Assembly (NCBI RefSeq): GCF_900106925.1
Contig: NZ_FNNZ01000020.1
Location: forward strand, 35,554 to 99,553
Reading direction: 5' to 3'
From: Thiocapsa roseopersicina
GTDB taxonomy: Bacteria; Pseudomonadota; Gammaproteobacteria; Chromatiales; Chromatiaceae
Length of the DNA: 64,000 nucleotides
Part shown: in pieces, positions 55,888 to 64,000 of the stretch
Numbering within the stretch: position 1 is the stretch's first letter
How the letters are laid out: every line of letters starts with the position of its first letter
Made by a program: the position numbers and the translations under genes
The notes under the pieces: model-generated
What the model saw: the letters and a program-made list of their open reading frames with translations, nothing else
What the model was told of the DNA's origin: nothing
The model's database searches: none

Positions 55888-56668
55888 GCGGGCTCCTGTC
55901 CTCATGTGGCAAGATGATGGCCTTTGACCTGGAGAGTGCCGACCGATCGCCGGTTTCCAATCTCGAGGTAAAGGGGCCAATCTTTTGGTCCAGGAAACTG
56001 AACCACATCCTTCCAAGGTCATCAATGAATTGCACAAACTCATCTGTCGCGCGATCGCTATAGGTGGGGTTCCAGATCAGCTTGGGCTCGTTCGAACCCG
56101 TTATTTCCAGATAGCGGTTGACAGTGACGTAGAGAAAGCAATCAATCGAGGAGTAGGAGTGGACAAGCGCGTCACAGGCCAGCGCGTGGACCAAAACTGG
56201 AGCCATGCCAGTGAATCCGTCGTTGACGAAAATCAGAGTTCCATAGGGTTTCTTAACTCTAAAAAACTCCTTCGTCTCGCGGATCTGTCTGTTCGCTTTT
56301 TTCAAGACCCGAAGCAGCGCTGGCCTTGCTAAGCGAACAAATTCTGTGCTGAACCAAGCTGGATACTGGCCGTCTCCACCGAAGAGTAGCGGGCGCCAGG
56401 TCGGATCCTCTTTTACCAACCGCGCCAATAGTGCCTCGAATCCGCACTGAGCCGCTTCAGTCCGGAGGAACTCAGTTTCAATCTCCTTCAACTCCAAGAC
56501 CGCGCCGATATCCTCGAATAAGTAGTCGGCGTTATCGAAGTCCGGCGATTTCGACAGAAGCTCCGAGACGCGTTTGCCGCCAGCGGAAGTAATGAAATCG
56601 GTCCAGGTTGCCTCAACCGGCAGTGGATCATGCGGCCCTATGTCCCAGAATCCGGGTATCTCAGGCAT
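55868..56668 (-). CDS. Hypothetical protein, probably acquired
   Basis: A 266-residue soluble protein without signal peptide or membrane segment. It contains aromatic-rich stretches (TWRPLLFGGDGQYPAWFSTEF, YLEITGSNEPKLIWNPTYSD). No family is recognised. Its base composition is visibly lower in GC than neighbouring genes, suggesting transfer. Its last five codons and stop are provided by the right REP element, so the native C-terminus may have been replaced. Confidence 0.6.
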   Translation of the reverse strand: MPEIPGFWDIGPHDPLPVEATWTDFITSAGGKRVSELLSKSPDFDNADYLFEDIGAVLELKEIETEFLRTEAAQCGFEALLARLVKEDPTWRPLLFGGDGQYPAWFSTEFVRLARPALLRVLKKANRQIRETKEFFRVKKPYGTLIFVNDGFTGMAPVLVHALACDALVHSYSSIDCFLYVTVNRYLEITGSNEPKLIWNPTYSDRATDEFVQFIDDLGRMWFSFLDQKIGPFTSRLETGDRSALSRSKAIILPHEDRSPRRVELR

Positions 56669-56827
56669 AGCTCAGATTGGTCCAGTTGCGTCTAAACGAC
56701 AGCCTCATAAAACCGCCAAACCATGAAATGGACTGACGTCGTTAAATGGTGTGTTCGTCGTAGGTCGCCATAGCTCACGCAGGGCAGAATGTGCAGCAAT
56801 GTCTCCGCATGGAGGTCCACATCATAC

Positions 56828-56858
56828 GGCGAAATACGCTGCGCAATCCCGCCCTACG
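56828..56858. repeat. REP-like half palindrome
   Basis: GGCGAAATACGCTGCGCAAT followed by CCCGCCCTAC resembles a degenerate copy of a REP family with a GTAGGGCGG end and an internal GCGCAGCG stem. The pairing is imperfect (GGCG/CGCC with a mismatch). Confidence 0.4.
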
Positions 56859-56902
56859 TTTCTGTCACTCCCGTCGATTCTACACGCTAGCCGCCCAAAA
56901 CC

Positions 56903-57523
56903 TCACCGCTTCGTCACCTCCTCGAACCACGTCCGATGATGCTGCTTGGCCCAAGCGCGGGTGACGGTGCCGTACCACATGGCGCGGACGGTGCCGGTGA
57001 CCCAGATGGCGGCGTAGACGTGGACGAAGATGAGACAGATCATGACCACGGCGGTGGCCGAGTGCACGACGGCGGCCCACCGCACCCACTCGACCGGGAA
57101 GTCGAAGTAGGTCCGCCACAAGACGATCCCGGAGGGGATCAGCAGCAGCATGCAGAGCAGCAGCAGCCAGAACATCAGCTTCTGGCCGCCGTTGTACTTG
57201 CCTTGGGCCGGCATGCCTTCGTCGATGCCGTCCACCATCTCGCCGATACGTCCGATCCATTTCCAGTCGACCCGGCTCATCAGGTTGTGCTTGGCGAAGC
57301 GGATCACCATGAGGATGAAGGCCAGTCCCATCACCACGCCGAAGATGGGGTGCAGGATGCGCGTCCAGGTGCCGCCGCCGAAGAGCAGGGCGAAGGGATA
57401 GAAGGCGGGATGGAACAGCGCCAAGCCGGACATGCCGAGCAGGATGAAGCTGATGCCGACGATCCAGTGGTTGGCGCGCTGGCCCGCGGTGTAGCGGACC
57501 AGGTCTCGGGGGTCGCGTCTCAT
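56903..57523 (-). CDS. fdnI: Formate dehydrogenase gamma subunit, cytochrome b556
   Basis: A 206-residue inner-membrane cytochrome b from the ATG at 57523, which overlaps the beta-subunit stop (ATGA). Four membrane helices are evident ([72 protein letters not shown]), with histidines suited to two b hemes. It passes electrons from the beta subunit to quinone and ends FDH-N type respiratory formate dehydrogenase. Confidence 0.95.
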   Translation of the reverse strand: MRRDPRDLVRYTAGQRANHWIVGISFILLGMSGLALFHPAFYPFALLFGGGTWTRILHPIFGVVMGLAFILMVIRFAKHNLMSRVDWKWIGRIGEMVDGIDEGMPAQGKYNGGQKLMFWLLLLCMLLLIPSGIVLWRTYFDFPVEWVRWAAVVHSATAVVMICLIFVHVYAAIWVTGTVRAMWYGTVTRAWAKQHHRTWFEEVTKR

Positions 57524-58413
57524 GCCTGCTCCTCCTCTTCTTTCTCGACCTCTTTCTCGATCTCTTTGGACACGGCGTTCGGCCCCTTGGTCACGTAGTG
57601 GAAGAGGCTGGCGAACCCGACGAAGGCCATGGTCGCGATCGCCAAGGGCTTGGCAATCCCTTTCCAAAGCTCGACCAGCGGGCTGACCGTCGGATCCTTC
57701 GGCAGTCCGTAAAGCTCCGGTCGGTCGGCATGCTGCAGGACGTACATGACATGCGTCCCGCCGACGCCTTGCGGGTCATAGAGTCCTGCCTGCGCGAAGC
57801 CTCGTTCATTGAGGTCGAGGATCCGCTCCTTGGCATGGTTGATCATGTCGCGCTTGCTGCCGAAGGTGATGGCCCCGGTTGGGCAGGTCTTCACACAGGC
57901 CGGCTCCAGCCCGACCGAGACCCGGTCGGAGCAGAGCGTGCACTTATAGGCCTTCTCGTCTTTTTTCGAGAGTCGCGGGATGTCGAAGGGACAGCCGGTG
58001 ATGCAGTAGCCGCAGCCGATGCAGTTCTCCTGATGGAAGTCCACGATGCCGTTGCTGAACTGCACGATGGCTCCGGGCGACGGACAGGCCGCCAGACAGC
58101 CCGGGTCCGCACAGTGCATGCAGCCGTCCTTGCGGATCAGCCATTCCAGACGGTTGGCCTCGGGCTCCACCTCGTAGAAACGCATCAGGGTCCAGGTGGT
58201 GTCGTTGAGATCGTGCGGGTTCTCATAGCTCCCGATGTTGTGACCGATCTCGCCTTGCAGGTCGTTCCACTGCATGCAGGCGACCTGACATGCCTTGCAG
58301 CCGATGCATTTGGAGATGTCGATGAGCTTGGCCAGATCGGGCGTTTCACGCACCCCCGGTACGGGGGTGGTGGTGGCGGATCGGGCCTGGATATCGAGCG
58401 ATTGCAGTGCCAT
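57520..58413 (-). CDS. fdnH: Formate dehydrogenase iron-sulfur (beta) subunit
   Basis: A 297-residue ferredoxin-like subunit with four cysteine clusters: [45 protein letters not shown] and CTLCSDRV...ACVKTCP. A single C-terminal membrane anchor ([18 protein letters not shown]) and an acidic, charged tail follow. It relays electrons from the molybdopterin subunit to the cytochrome b. It begins 9 bp after fdnG. Confidence 0.96.
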   Translation of the reverse strand: MALQSLDIQARSATTTPVPGVRETPDLAKLIDISKCIGCKACQVACMQWNDLQGEIGHNIGSYENPHDLNDTTWTLMRFYEVEPEANRLEWLIRKDGCMHCADPGCLAACPSPGAIVQFSNGIVDFHQENCIGCGYCITGCPFDIPRLSKKDEKAYKCTLCSDRVSVGLEPACVKTCPTGAITFGSKRDMINHAKERILDLNERGFAQAGLYDPQGVGGTHVMYVLQHADRPELYGLPKDPTVSPLVELWKGIAKPLAIATMAFVGFASLFHYVTKGPNAVSKEIEKEVEKEEEEQA

Positions 58414-58422
58414 GTCCGCCTC

Positions 58423-61400
58423 CTAGACGCGCGTCTGGATCTTTTCGACGTTGACCAGAAACGCCTTGAACTCGGGCGTCTGGGTGTTGGCATCCCCCAC
58501 GAAAGGCGTCAGGGTGTTGGTGAGATAGCCGTTGCGGGCCACCCCCGTGAAGCCCCAATGGATCGGGATGCCGACGGTGTGGACCTTGCGGCCCTCCACG
58601 TCGAGCGACATCAAACGCTTGGTCACGACCGCCACCGCGACGATGTGGCCTCGGTTGGAGCGCACCCGCACATGATCGCCCGAGCGGATACCCTGCTCGG
58701 CGGCCAGCGCCTCGCCGATCTCGACGAACTGCTCCGGCTGGACGACGGCGTTGGAGCGGCAGTGCTTGGTCCAGTAATGGAAGTGCTCGGTGAGCCGGTA
58801 GGTCGTGGCGACATAGGGGAACTGGTCGGGCTTGCCGAAGCTGTCCCAGTCACCCTTGAATACCCGCGCCGCCGGATTGGCCCGCGCCAGCGGGTTGTCC
58901 GGATGCATGGGGTTGTTGGCGAGCGGCGACTCCATGGGCTCGTAATGCTCCGGGAAGGGACCATCCGCCATCTTGTCCACCGCGAAGAAGCGGGCGACGC
59001 CCTCCGGGTTCATGATGAAGGGACCCATCCCGTCCGCCGGAGGCGAGTCGGCCTTGAAGTCCGGGATGTCCGATCCGCTCCAGCGGCCGTTGAGCCCGTC
59101 CCAGGCGACCAGCATCCGGTCGGGATCGAAGGGCTTGCCCGCCGGATCGCAGGAGGCGCGGTTGTAGAGCACCCGTCGGTTGGCCGGCCAGGCCCAGGCC
59201 CAGTCGAGCGTCTGTCCGATCCCGTAGGGGTCGGCATTGTCGCGCCGGGCCATGAGGTTGCCCTTCTCGCTCCAGGCCCCGGCGAAGATCCAGCAGCCGC
59301 ATGCGGTGGAGCCGTCTGCGCGCAGCTCGGCGAAGCCGTTGAGCTGCTCGCCCTTCTTGACCAGCACCTTGGTCGCATCCTTGGGGTCGGTGACATCCGC
59401 GAGCGCACGACCGCTGAACTCCCGCGCCAGCTCGTCAGGGGACGGCGAGTGCGGTTGTTTGTAGCGCCAGGTCAGGTTGAGGATGGGGTCCGGGAAGGCC
59501 CCGCCGTCCTTCGCGTACAGCTCGCGCAGCTTGAGGAAGATGCCGGCGATGATCTCCTGATCCGCCCGCGCCTCGGCGGGTGGGCTGGCGGCCTTCCAGT
59601 GCCATTGCAGCACGCGCGAGGAGCTGACCAGCGAGCCGTCCTCTTCGGCGAAGCAGGTCGAGGGCAGGCGGAAGACCTCGGTCGCGATCTGGGTCGGATC
59701 CACGTCGTTGTACTCGCCGTGGTCCTGCCAGAACTCCGAGGTGTCGGTGGCCAGTGGGTCGATGACGACCATGAACTTGAGCTTCGCCAGGGCTCCGGCC
59801 ACCTTGACCTTGCAGGGCGCGGAGGCGAGCGGGTTGAAGCCCTGGCAGATGTAGCCGGTCATCTTGCCCGCGTGCATGTCGTCGAACACCTGGAGGATGT
59901 CGTGGGTCTTGTCGAGCTTGGGCAGCCAATCGTAGGCCCAGTTGTTCTCCGCGGTCGCGCCGTCGCCATACCAGGCCTTCATGGTGCTGACGAAGAACTA
60001 GGGATAGTTCTGCCAGTAGCTCAACTGACCCGGCCGCAGCGGCTTGGGCGAGCGTTTGTCCAGATAGGCCGCAAAATCCTGCTCCTTCTCGCCCGGCAGG
60101 GTCATGTAACCCGGCAGCAGGTTGGAGAGCAGCCCCAGGTCGGTCAGACCCTGGATGTTGGAGTGACCGCGCAGCGCGTTCATGCCGCCGCCGGGCTTGC
60201 CGATGTTGCCGAGCAGCAACTGCACCATGGCACCCGTGCGGATCATCTGCGAGCCCTGCGAGTGCTGGGTCCAGCCCAGGGCGTACATGATAGTCATGAC
60301 CCGGTCGGACGCCGCCGTCTCGGCGATCATCTCGCACACCTTGAGGAAGGCGTCCTGCGGCGTGCCGCAGATGGTCGAGACCATCTCGGGCGTGTAGCGG
60401 GCGTAATGCGCCTTCAGCATCTGATAGACGCAGAGCGGATCCCGGAGCGTCGGATCGGTCAGCACGAAGCCATCCTCGCCGAGCTGATAGCCCCAGCTCG
60501 ACTTGTCGTACTTGCGCGTCTCCGCGTCGTAGCCGGTGAAGATGCCGTCCTCGAAGCCGAAATCAGCCTTCACCAGGAAGCTGAAGTCGGTGTAGTTGCG
60601 CACGTACTCGTGATGGATCTTGTCGTGGCTCAACAGATAGTTGATCAGACCGCCCAGGAAGGCGATGTCGCTGCCGGCACGGATCGGGGCATAGTAGTCC
60701 GCCACCGCCGCGGAGCGGGTGAAGCGCGGATCGACCACGATCAGCCGGGCCTTGCGATGGGCCTTGGCCTCGGTAACCCATTTGAACCCGCAGGGGTGCG
60801 CCTCTGCGGCGTTGCCGCCCATGATGAGGACGAGGTCGGCGTTCTTGATGTCGACCCAATGATTGGTCATGGCGCCACGGCCGAACGTCGGGGCAAGACT
60901 TGCCACCGTCGGGCCGTGTCAGACACGTGCTTGGTTGTCGAACGCGAGCATCCCCAGACTGCGGGCGAATTTATGGGTCAGATAGCCGGTCTCGTTGCTG
61001 GAGGCGGAGGCGGCCAGCATGCCGGTCGTGAGCCAGCGGTTGACCGTCTGCCCCGCCTCGTTTTGCTCGACGAAGTTGGCGTCGCGATCCTCTTTCATCA
61101 GCCGGGCGATGCGCTCGAAGGCATCGTCCCAGGAGATCCGCTGCCATTCGCGTGAGCCGGGGGCGCGGTATTCCGGGTAGTGGATACGGCCCTCGCTGTG
61201 GATGAAGTCCAACAGGCCGGCACCTTTCGGGCAGAGTGTGCCGCGATTCACCGGATGATCGGGGTCGCCCTCGATATGGATCACCTCGGCCTGGACGTTC
61301 TTGGACCGATCGCCCAGGCTGTAGATGAGGATGCCGCAACCGACCGAGCAATAGGGGCAGGTGTTGCGGGTTTCGGTGGCGTGCGCCAGCTTGAAGGTGC

Positions 61401-61506
61401 GGACCTCGGCCAGCGCCTCGTTCGGGGAGAAGCCGAGCAGCGCCAAGCTGGTGGTACCCGCGCCGGCGGCGCAGACTTTGAAGAAGTGTCGTCTGGATAG
61501 GTTCAT
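58423..61506 (-). CDS. fdnG: Selenocysteine-containing formate dehydrogenase alpha subunit, with an in-frame amber codon
   Basis: A 1028-codon frame (61506 to the TAG at 58423) for the periplasmic formate dehydrogenase-N catalytic subunit. Features in order: twin-arginine signal (LSRRHFFKVCAAGAG); a [4Fe-4S] site with Cys50, Cys53, Cys57 and Cys92; UGA at codon 196 in DNQARV-U-HGPTVASLAPTFGRG, the same position as Sec196 of E. coli FdnG; then the molybdopterin domains to the C-terminus. A second in-frame stop, TAG at codon 503 (59998-60000), lies in YWQNYP-stop-FFVSTMKAW where homologues have Lys (AAG). Both sides remain in frame and well conserved, so this is one recent nonsense change, suppression or a sequencing error, not long decay. 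Confidence 0.93.
59998..60000 (-). other. In-frame amber (TAG) codon 503 of fdnG
   Basis: The minus-strand codon TAG falls between TAT CCC and TTC TTC. One A-to-T change from AAG (Lys) explains it. There is no SECIS-like context or frameshift, and downstream similarity is uninterrupted for more than 500 residues. Confidence 0.9.
60886..60921 (-). promoter_or_regulatory. UGA-Sec codon and SECIS hairpin of fdnG
   Basis: UGA is at 60921-60919. Downstream, GGCA-AGTCT-TGCC (about nt 18-30 counted from the U) forms the apical stem with GU in the loop. The loop starts at nt 22, the same spacing as in E. coli formate dehydrogenase mRNA. This is the SelB-binding element. Confidence 0.85.
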
Positions 61507-61731
61507 TGTTTTCCGATCGCTCCATTCTCGTTCATGGTGATCATGATCCGCGATAGCGTACTTGCCAATATAATTAATCCATTAAAGACTAATTTTTTGG
61601 CAATTCAATCAATGCCTTGGTCGATTGATATCGTTTGGATCAGAGTGCCAATCAATAGCGCAGAGCGATGAAAATGTCCATGCCCGATGGTTGACTCCAT
61701 GGCCGGGCAATTTGGCCGCGTTTTGAGTCGT
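61507..61731 (-). promoter_or_regulatory. AT-rich promoter region of fdnGHI
   Basis: These 225 bp between the selD end and the fdnG start are far richer in A+T than the surroundings. TTGCCAA (61562-61568) and TTGGCAA (61597-61603) form an inverted repeat around TAATTAATCC...TAATTTTT. This is a plausible operator or promoter. I could not match it to FNR or sigma-54 consensus sites. Confidence 0.45.
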
Positions 61732-62799
61732 CTATCCGGGCTGGTGGGTCGTGTCGATATCAGCCGAGCAAACGATGGCATCTCGGGGGCCGGGGTCCAG
61801 CATCCGCCCGACCCGGCGGGCGGGTACCCCCTCGGCGGCGAAATCGGACAGGGCCGCGTCCACCCGCGCGGGCGGGAAGGCGATCAGCAGGCCGCCGGAG
61901 GTTTGAGGATCGGCGAGCAGCAGGGACTGCCATTCCGCGAGCGCCGGATCAAGCGTGACCCGTTGCAGGTACGCCTTCAGGTTGTTCCGGGCACCGCCCG
62001 GAAAGACCCCGGATTCGGCAAGCGGCAGGGCCTCCTCGAGAACCGGAATTGCCGACCAGTGCAGCTCGATGGTCAGGCGGGACCCGCGCGCCATTTCGAG
62101 CGCATGACCGAGCAGCCCGAATCCGGTGATATCCGTGGCAGCATGCGCGCCATGACGCAGCATGATCGTCGCCGCTTTGTCGTTGGCCTCCAGCATCAGT
62201 TCGGTGACCCTGACAATCCCCTCCGGCGAAAGCCCGGCGTTCTTAAGCGCGGTCGTGAGAACGCCGATGCCGAGCGGCTTGGTCAGCACCAGGATATCGC
62301 CGGAACGGGCGCCACCCTTGAGCACCAGACGATCCGGGTGCGCGACCCCGGTCACCGCCAGCCCGAACAGGGGCTCGGGGTTCTTGACCGTATGCCCGCC
62401 GACGACCGGTACCCCGCAGGCCGCCGCGCCGGCGATCAACCCCTTCAGGATCTCGGTCAGGATCCCGAGCGGCAGACGCGTATCTGGAAAGCCGGCCACG
62501 GAGACCGCCGACACCGGGCGTGCTCCCATGGCATAAATGTCCGACAGGCTATTGATCGCGGCGATTCGGCCGTAATCGAAGGGACTGTCCACCACCGGGG
62601 TGAAGACATCCACGGTCGTGACGATCGCCAGGTCGTCCGCGACGCGCACGACACCGCAATCGTCTGGATGCTCGAGTCCGACGATCACATCCGGATGCTG
62701 GGTCAGCGGCAGTTCGCGCAGAACCTGCGACAGCTCGGCGGGGCCGAGTTTCGCCGCTCAACCCGCGCAGGTGGCAAGCTGGGTCAGTCTGATGTCCAT
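61732..62799 (-). CDS. selD: Selenophosphate synthase, itself a selenoprotein
   Basis: A 356-codon frame from the ATG at 62799, with UGA at codon 14: MDIRLTQLATCAG-U-AAKLGP. In E. coli SelD the catalytic pair is Cys17/Lys20; here Sec14/Lys17 occupy the same places, so UGA encodes selenocysteine. The rest is a standard SelD ATP-grasp-like fold (VDVFTPVVDSPFDYGRIAAIN, GFPDTRLPLGILTEILKG, TDITGFGLLGHALEMARGS, SGGLLIAFP). It makes selenophosphate for SelA. A start after the UGA (GTG 62688) would lose the catalytic residues. It lies upstream of fdnGHI on the same strand, about 225 bp away. Confidence 0.93.
62715..62760 (-). promoter_or_regulatory. UGA-Sec codon and candidate SECIS of selD
   Basis: UGA is at 62760-62758. 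Two hairpins follow: CTCGGC-CCC-GCCGAG (nt 13-27 from the U) and CGCAG-GTT-CTGCG (nt 32-44), the latter with GU in its loop at nt 37-38, at the far edge of the usual 16-37 window. One of these is likely recognised by SelB. Confidence 0.65.
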
Positions 62800-62993
62800 A
62801 GATATCCGAATAGGGTTGCTGGTAGTGGTCGCGCCTGGCGGCATCGATCACTGTTCGGCGTCTCTTGAATCGTTCAGGGATGCACCATCGAGTTGAGACA
62901 TGCCAAGCAATGAAATAGAGGGGGCGGATGGTAATGCGGCAATCGCAATAAAGATACTCTGCCGAAGGCGCTCTCCAAGCGGCGCCCGGCTGC

Positions 62994-64000
62994 TTATCGA
63001 CGACGCCCGAGACAAAGGTCGCTGCCGTTTCCGCTGCAGATCATCCGACCGCTCGAATCGTAAGCGGCGTAGGACACTTGGACGATGCCGCGACCACGGC
63101 ACCCGTAAAAGAGATCGCCGCGCCAGGTGTTGCGGCCGATCTTGCGCAGGGCGCAGTTGCGGCATCCGGGGTTGGTGGAGGTCACGCGGGCGACGCGCTC
63201 GCTGGCCGGCGGATCGATGCTGACGATGTGTCGGACGCGGTCGCCATCCCAACCGGAGGTCGGGTCGATGGTGAGGCGCCCCGTGCAGTCGCCGCGCATG
63301 GCGAAGGAGCCGCTTCCTTGGGGTGGCGGGGGTGGGGTGGTCGGTTTGGTGCCGATCTTGATCTCGGGTGGCGGGGCCTTCGGGGGCGCTTGGACCACGA
63401 CGGGTTTCGGTGGTGGCGGGCGACACGGGCCGATCCGCTCGCCGAGCGCTCGACTGACCGGTCGCAGCGACGCAACGGACTCGCGCTTGAGGTCGCGTTC
63501 CAGTGCGACGAGTCGCGTGCAGTCCGCGCCGGCCTCGGCGAGGCGTCGGGTGTAGCGGTCGATCCGATCGCAGTCGGCAATCGGCGCCTCGAGTGCCTTG
63601 CGCGCCTTGGCGAAGCGCGGGTCGCCTCGGTCGGCGAGACTTGCGGCCAGCTCGCGGGCCTTGGTGCAGTCGCCGCCGATGGCCGCGATCTGCTCCTCCA
63701 GCGCGTCGGCCTCGCTGCAGAGCGCCAGCTCGGGTGCCAGGCGGGTGCGGATGTCGAGGAAGCGGAGGTTGTTTCGGTAGACATCCAGCCCGTCGGCCAG
63801 TGCCTGAAGACGGTCACAGTCGCCGTTGGCCTCGGCGAAGCCTTGCTCCAGGCCATTCAGGTCCGCGCATTGGCGCATCGCAATGGCGAGCCTCCCGGCC
63901 AAGGTGGCGAGCGGCTCGCGCTCCCGGTCATGGCGCGACAAGGTCTCGTCGAGTCCGGCAAGGGCCAGACAATCGTCCTGCGAGCGGGCCAGCTCGCCTT
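62994..64000 (-). CDS. Cysteine-repeat, proline-rich hypothetical protein (5' end beyond window)
   Basis: The frame is open to base 64000, so the N-terminus is missing; about 335 codons are visible. The N-terminal part consists of helical modules each with a D-C motif (SQDDCLALAGLDETL, NGDCDRLQALADGL, GGDCTKARELAASL, IADCDRIDRYTRRL, GADCTRLVALERDL). A proline-rich linker (PPPPKPVVVQAPPKAPPP) leads to a C-terminal Cys-containing beta domain (NPGCRNCALRKIGRN, FYGCRGRGIVQVSY, CSGNGSDLCLG). No known family is recognised. The design suggests an exported protein with a surface-exposed linker, but the signal would lie outside the window. Confidence 0.7.
   Translation of the reverse strand, partial: GELARSQDDCLALAGLDETLSRHDREREPLATLAGRLAIAMRQCADLNGLEQGFAEANGDCDRLQALADGLDVYRNNLRFLDIRTRLAPELALCSEADALEEQIAAIGGDCTKARELAASLADRGDPRFAKARKALEAPIADCDRIDRYTRRLAEAGADCTRLVALERDLKRESVASLRPVSRALGERIGPCRPPPPKPVVVQAPPKAPPPEIKIGTKPTTPPPPPQGSGSFAMRGDCTGRLTIDPTSGWDGDRVRHIVSIDPPASERVARVTSTNPGCRNCALRKIGRNTWRGDLFYGCRGRGIVQVSYAAYDSSGRMICSGNGSDLCLGRRR

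Noticed and set aside
57598..61155. 1185-codon open frame on the plus strand
   Set aside because: It is fully antisense to fdnH and fdnG, whose protein motifs are unmistakable. High GC codon bias leaves the opposite frame open by chance.
61630..61665. Possible sigma-54 promoter (minus strand TTGGCAC)
   Set aside because: The -24 GG is present but the GC expected 10 nt later is CA, so the -12 element is missing.
1..64000. CRISPR array, rRNA or complete prophage
   Set aside because: No regularly spaced direct repeats, rRNA segments or runs of phage structural genes were seen.

Overview
The window is GC-rich gammaproteobacterial chromosome. A soxB / soxXAKL thiosulfate-oxidation cluster, traces of polyhydroxyalkanoate (PHA) metabolism and an FDH-N type formate dehydrogenase together suggest a purple sulfur bacterium of the Chromatiaceae (Thiocapsa/Allochromatium-like). 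That assignment is inference from gene content, not from a marker gene.

Layout. 1-11.2 kb (+): an acyl-phosphate / acyl-CoA block with a phosphotransacylase (cut by the left edge), acetate kinase, a FabI-type enoyl reductase, a DUF3141 alpha/beta hydrolase with a PHA-synthase-like Cys-Asp-His triad, an HSL-type esterase and a fused CoA-transferase, then small unknown genes and a PstS-like protein. 11.3-22.7 kb: mixed housekeeping and orphan genes (HAD phosphatase, periplasmic glycerophosphodiesterase, LMW phosphatase, nuclease-fold protein, pyruvate kinase, a ZIP-like membrane protein interrupted by two cNMP domains). Decayed pieces of PHA synthase and ketoacyl-ACP synthase III lie among them, next to an intact acyl carrier protein. 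22.1-34.6 kb (-): a phosphorus block with pstS-pstC-pstA-pstB, a second PstS lipoprotein and a degenerate Fic-like protein, then PPK2 and phnD-phnC-phnE-phnE. Pho-box-like direct repeats precede both pstS and phnD. 34.7-37.2 kb: a small decayed island (CDF transporter relic, CBS protein, transposase relic, frameshifted integrase) ending at a tRNA-Leu gene. 37.3-42.1 kb: soxL-K-A-X divergent from soxB. 42.4-44.5 kb: DUF485 protein and ActP acetate symporter. 44.9-48.9 kb: two glycosyltransferases and a phosphodiesterase-type protein.

49.2-62.8 kb (-) is a nearly self-contained selenocysteine locus: tRNA-Sec (selC), selB, selA, fdhE, formate dehydrogenase fdnGHI with an in-frame UGA at codon 196, and selD. 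SelD is itself a selenoprotein (UGA at codon 14), so a standard gene caller would drop its catalytic N-terminus. fdnG also carries a second in-frame stop, an amber TAG at codon 503 where homologues have lysine. Within this locus sit rsgA and a REP-associated transposase (RAYT) flanked by perfect 30-nt inverted REP repeats, with a compensatorily changed REP variant between them.

The genes fit a bacterium that oxidises thiosulfate and formate, takes up acetate, and responds to phosphate limitation by importing phosphate and phosphonate and handling polyphosphate. The most informative parts are the selenoprotein pair with the amber codon, the paired PHA-synthase ghosts, the phosphate-regulon promoters and the RAYT/REP unit. 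No CRISPR array, rRNA or complete prophage was seen.
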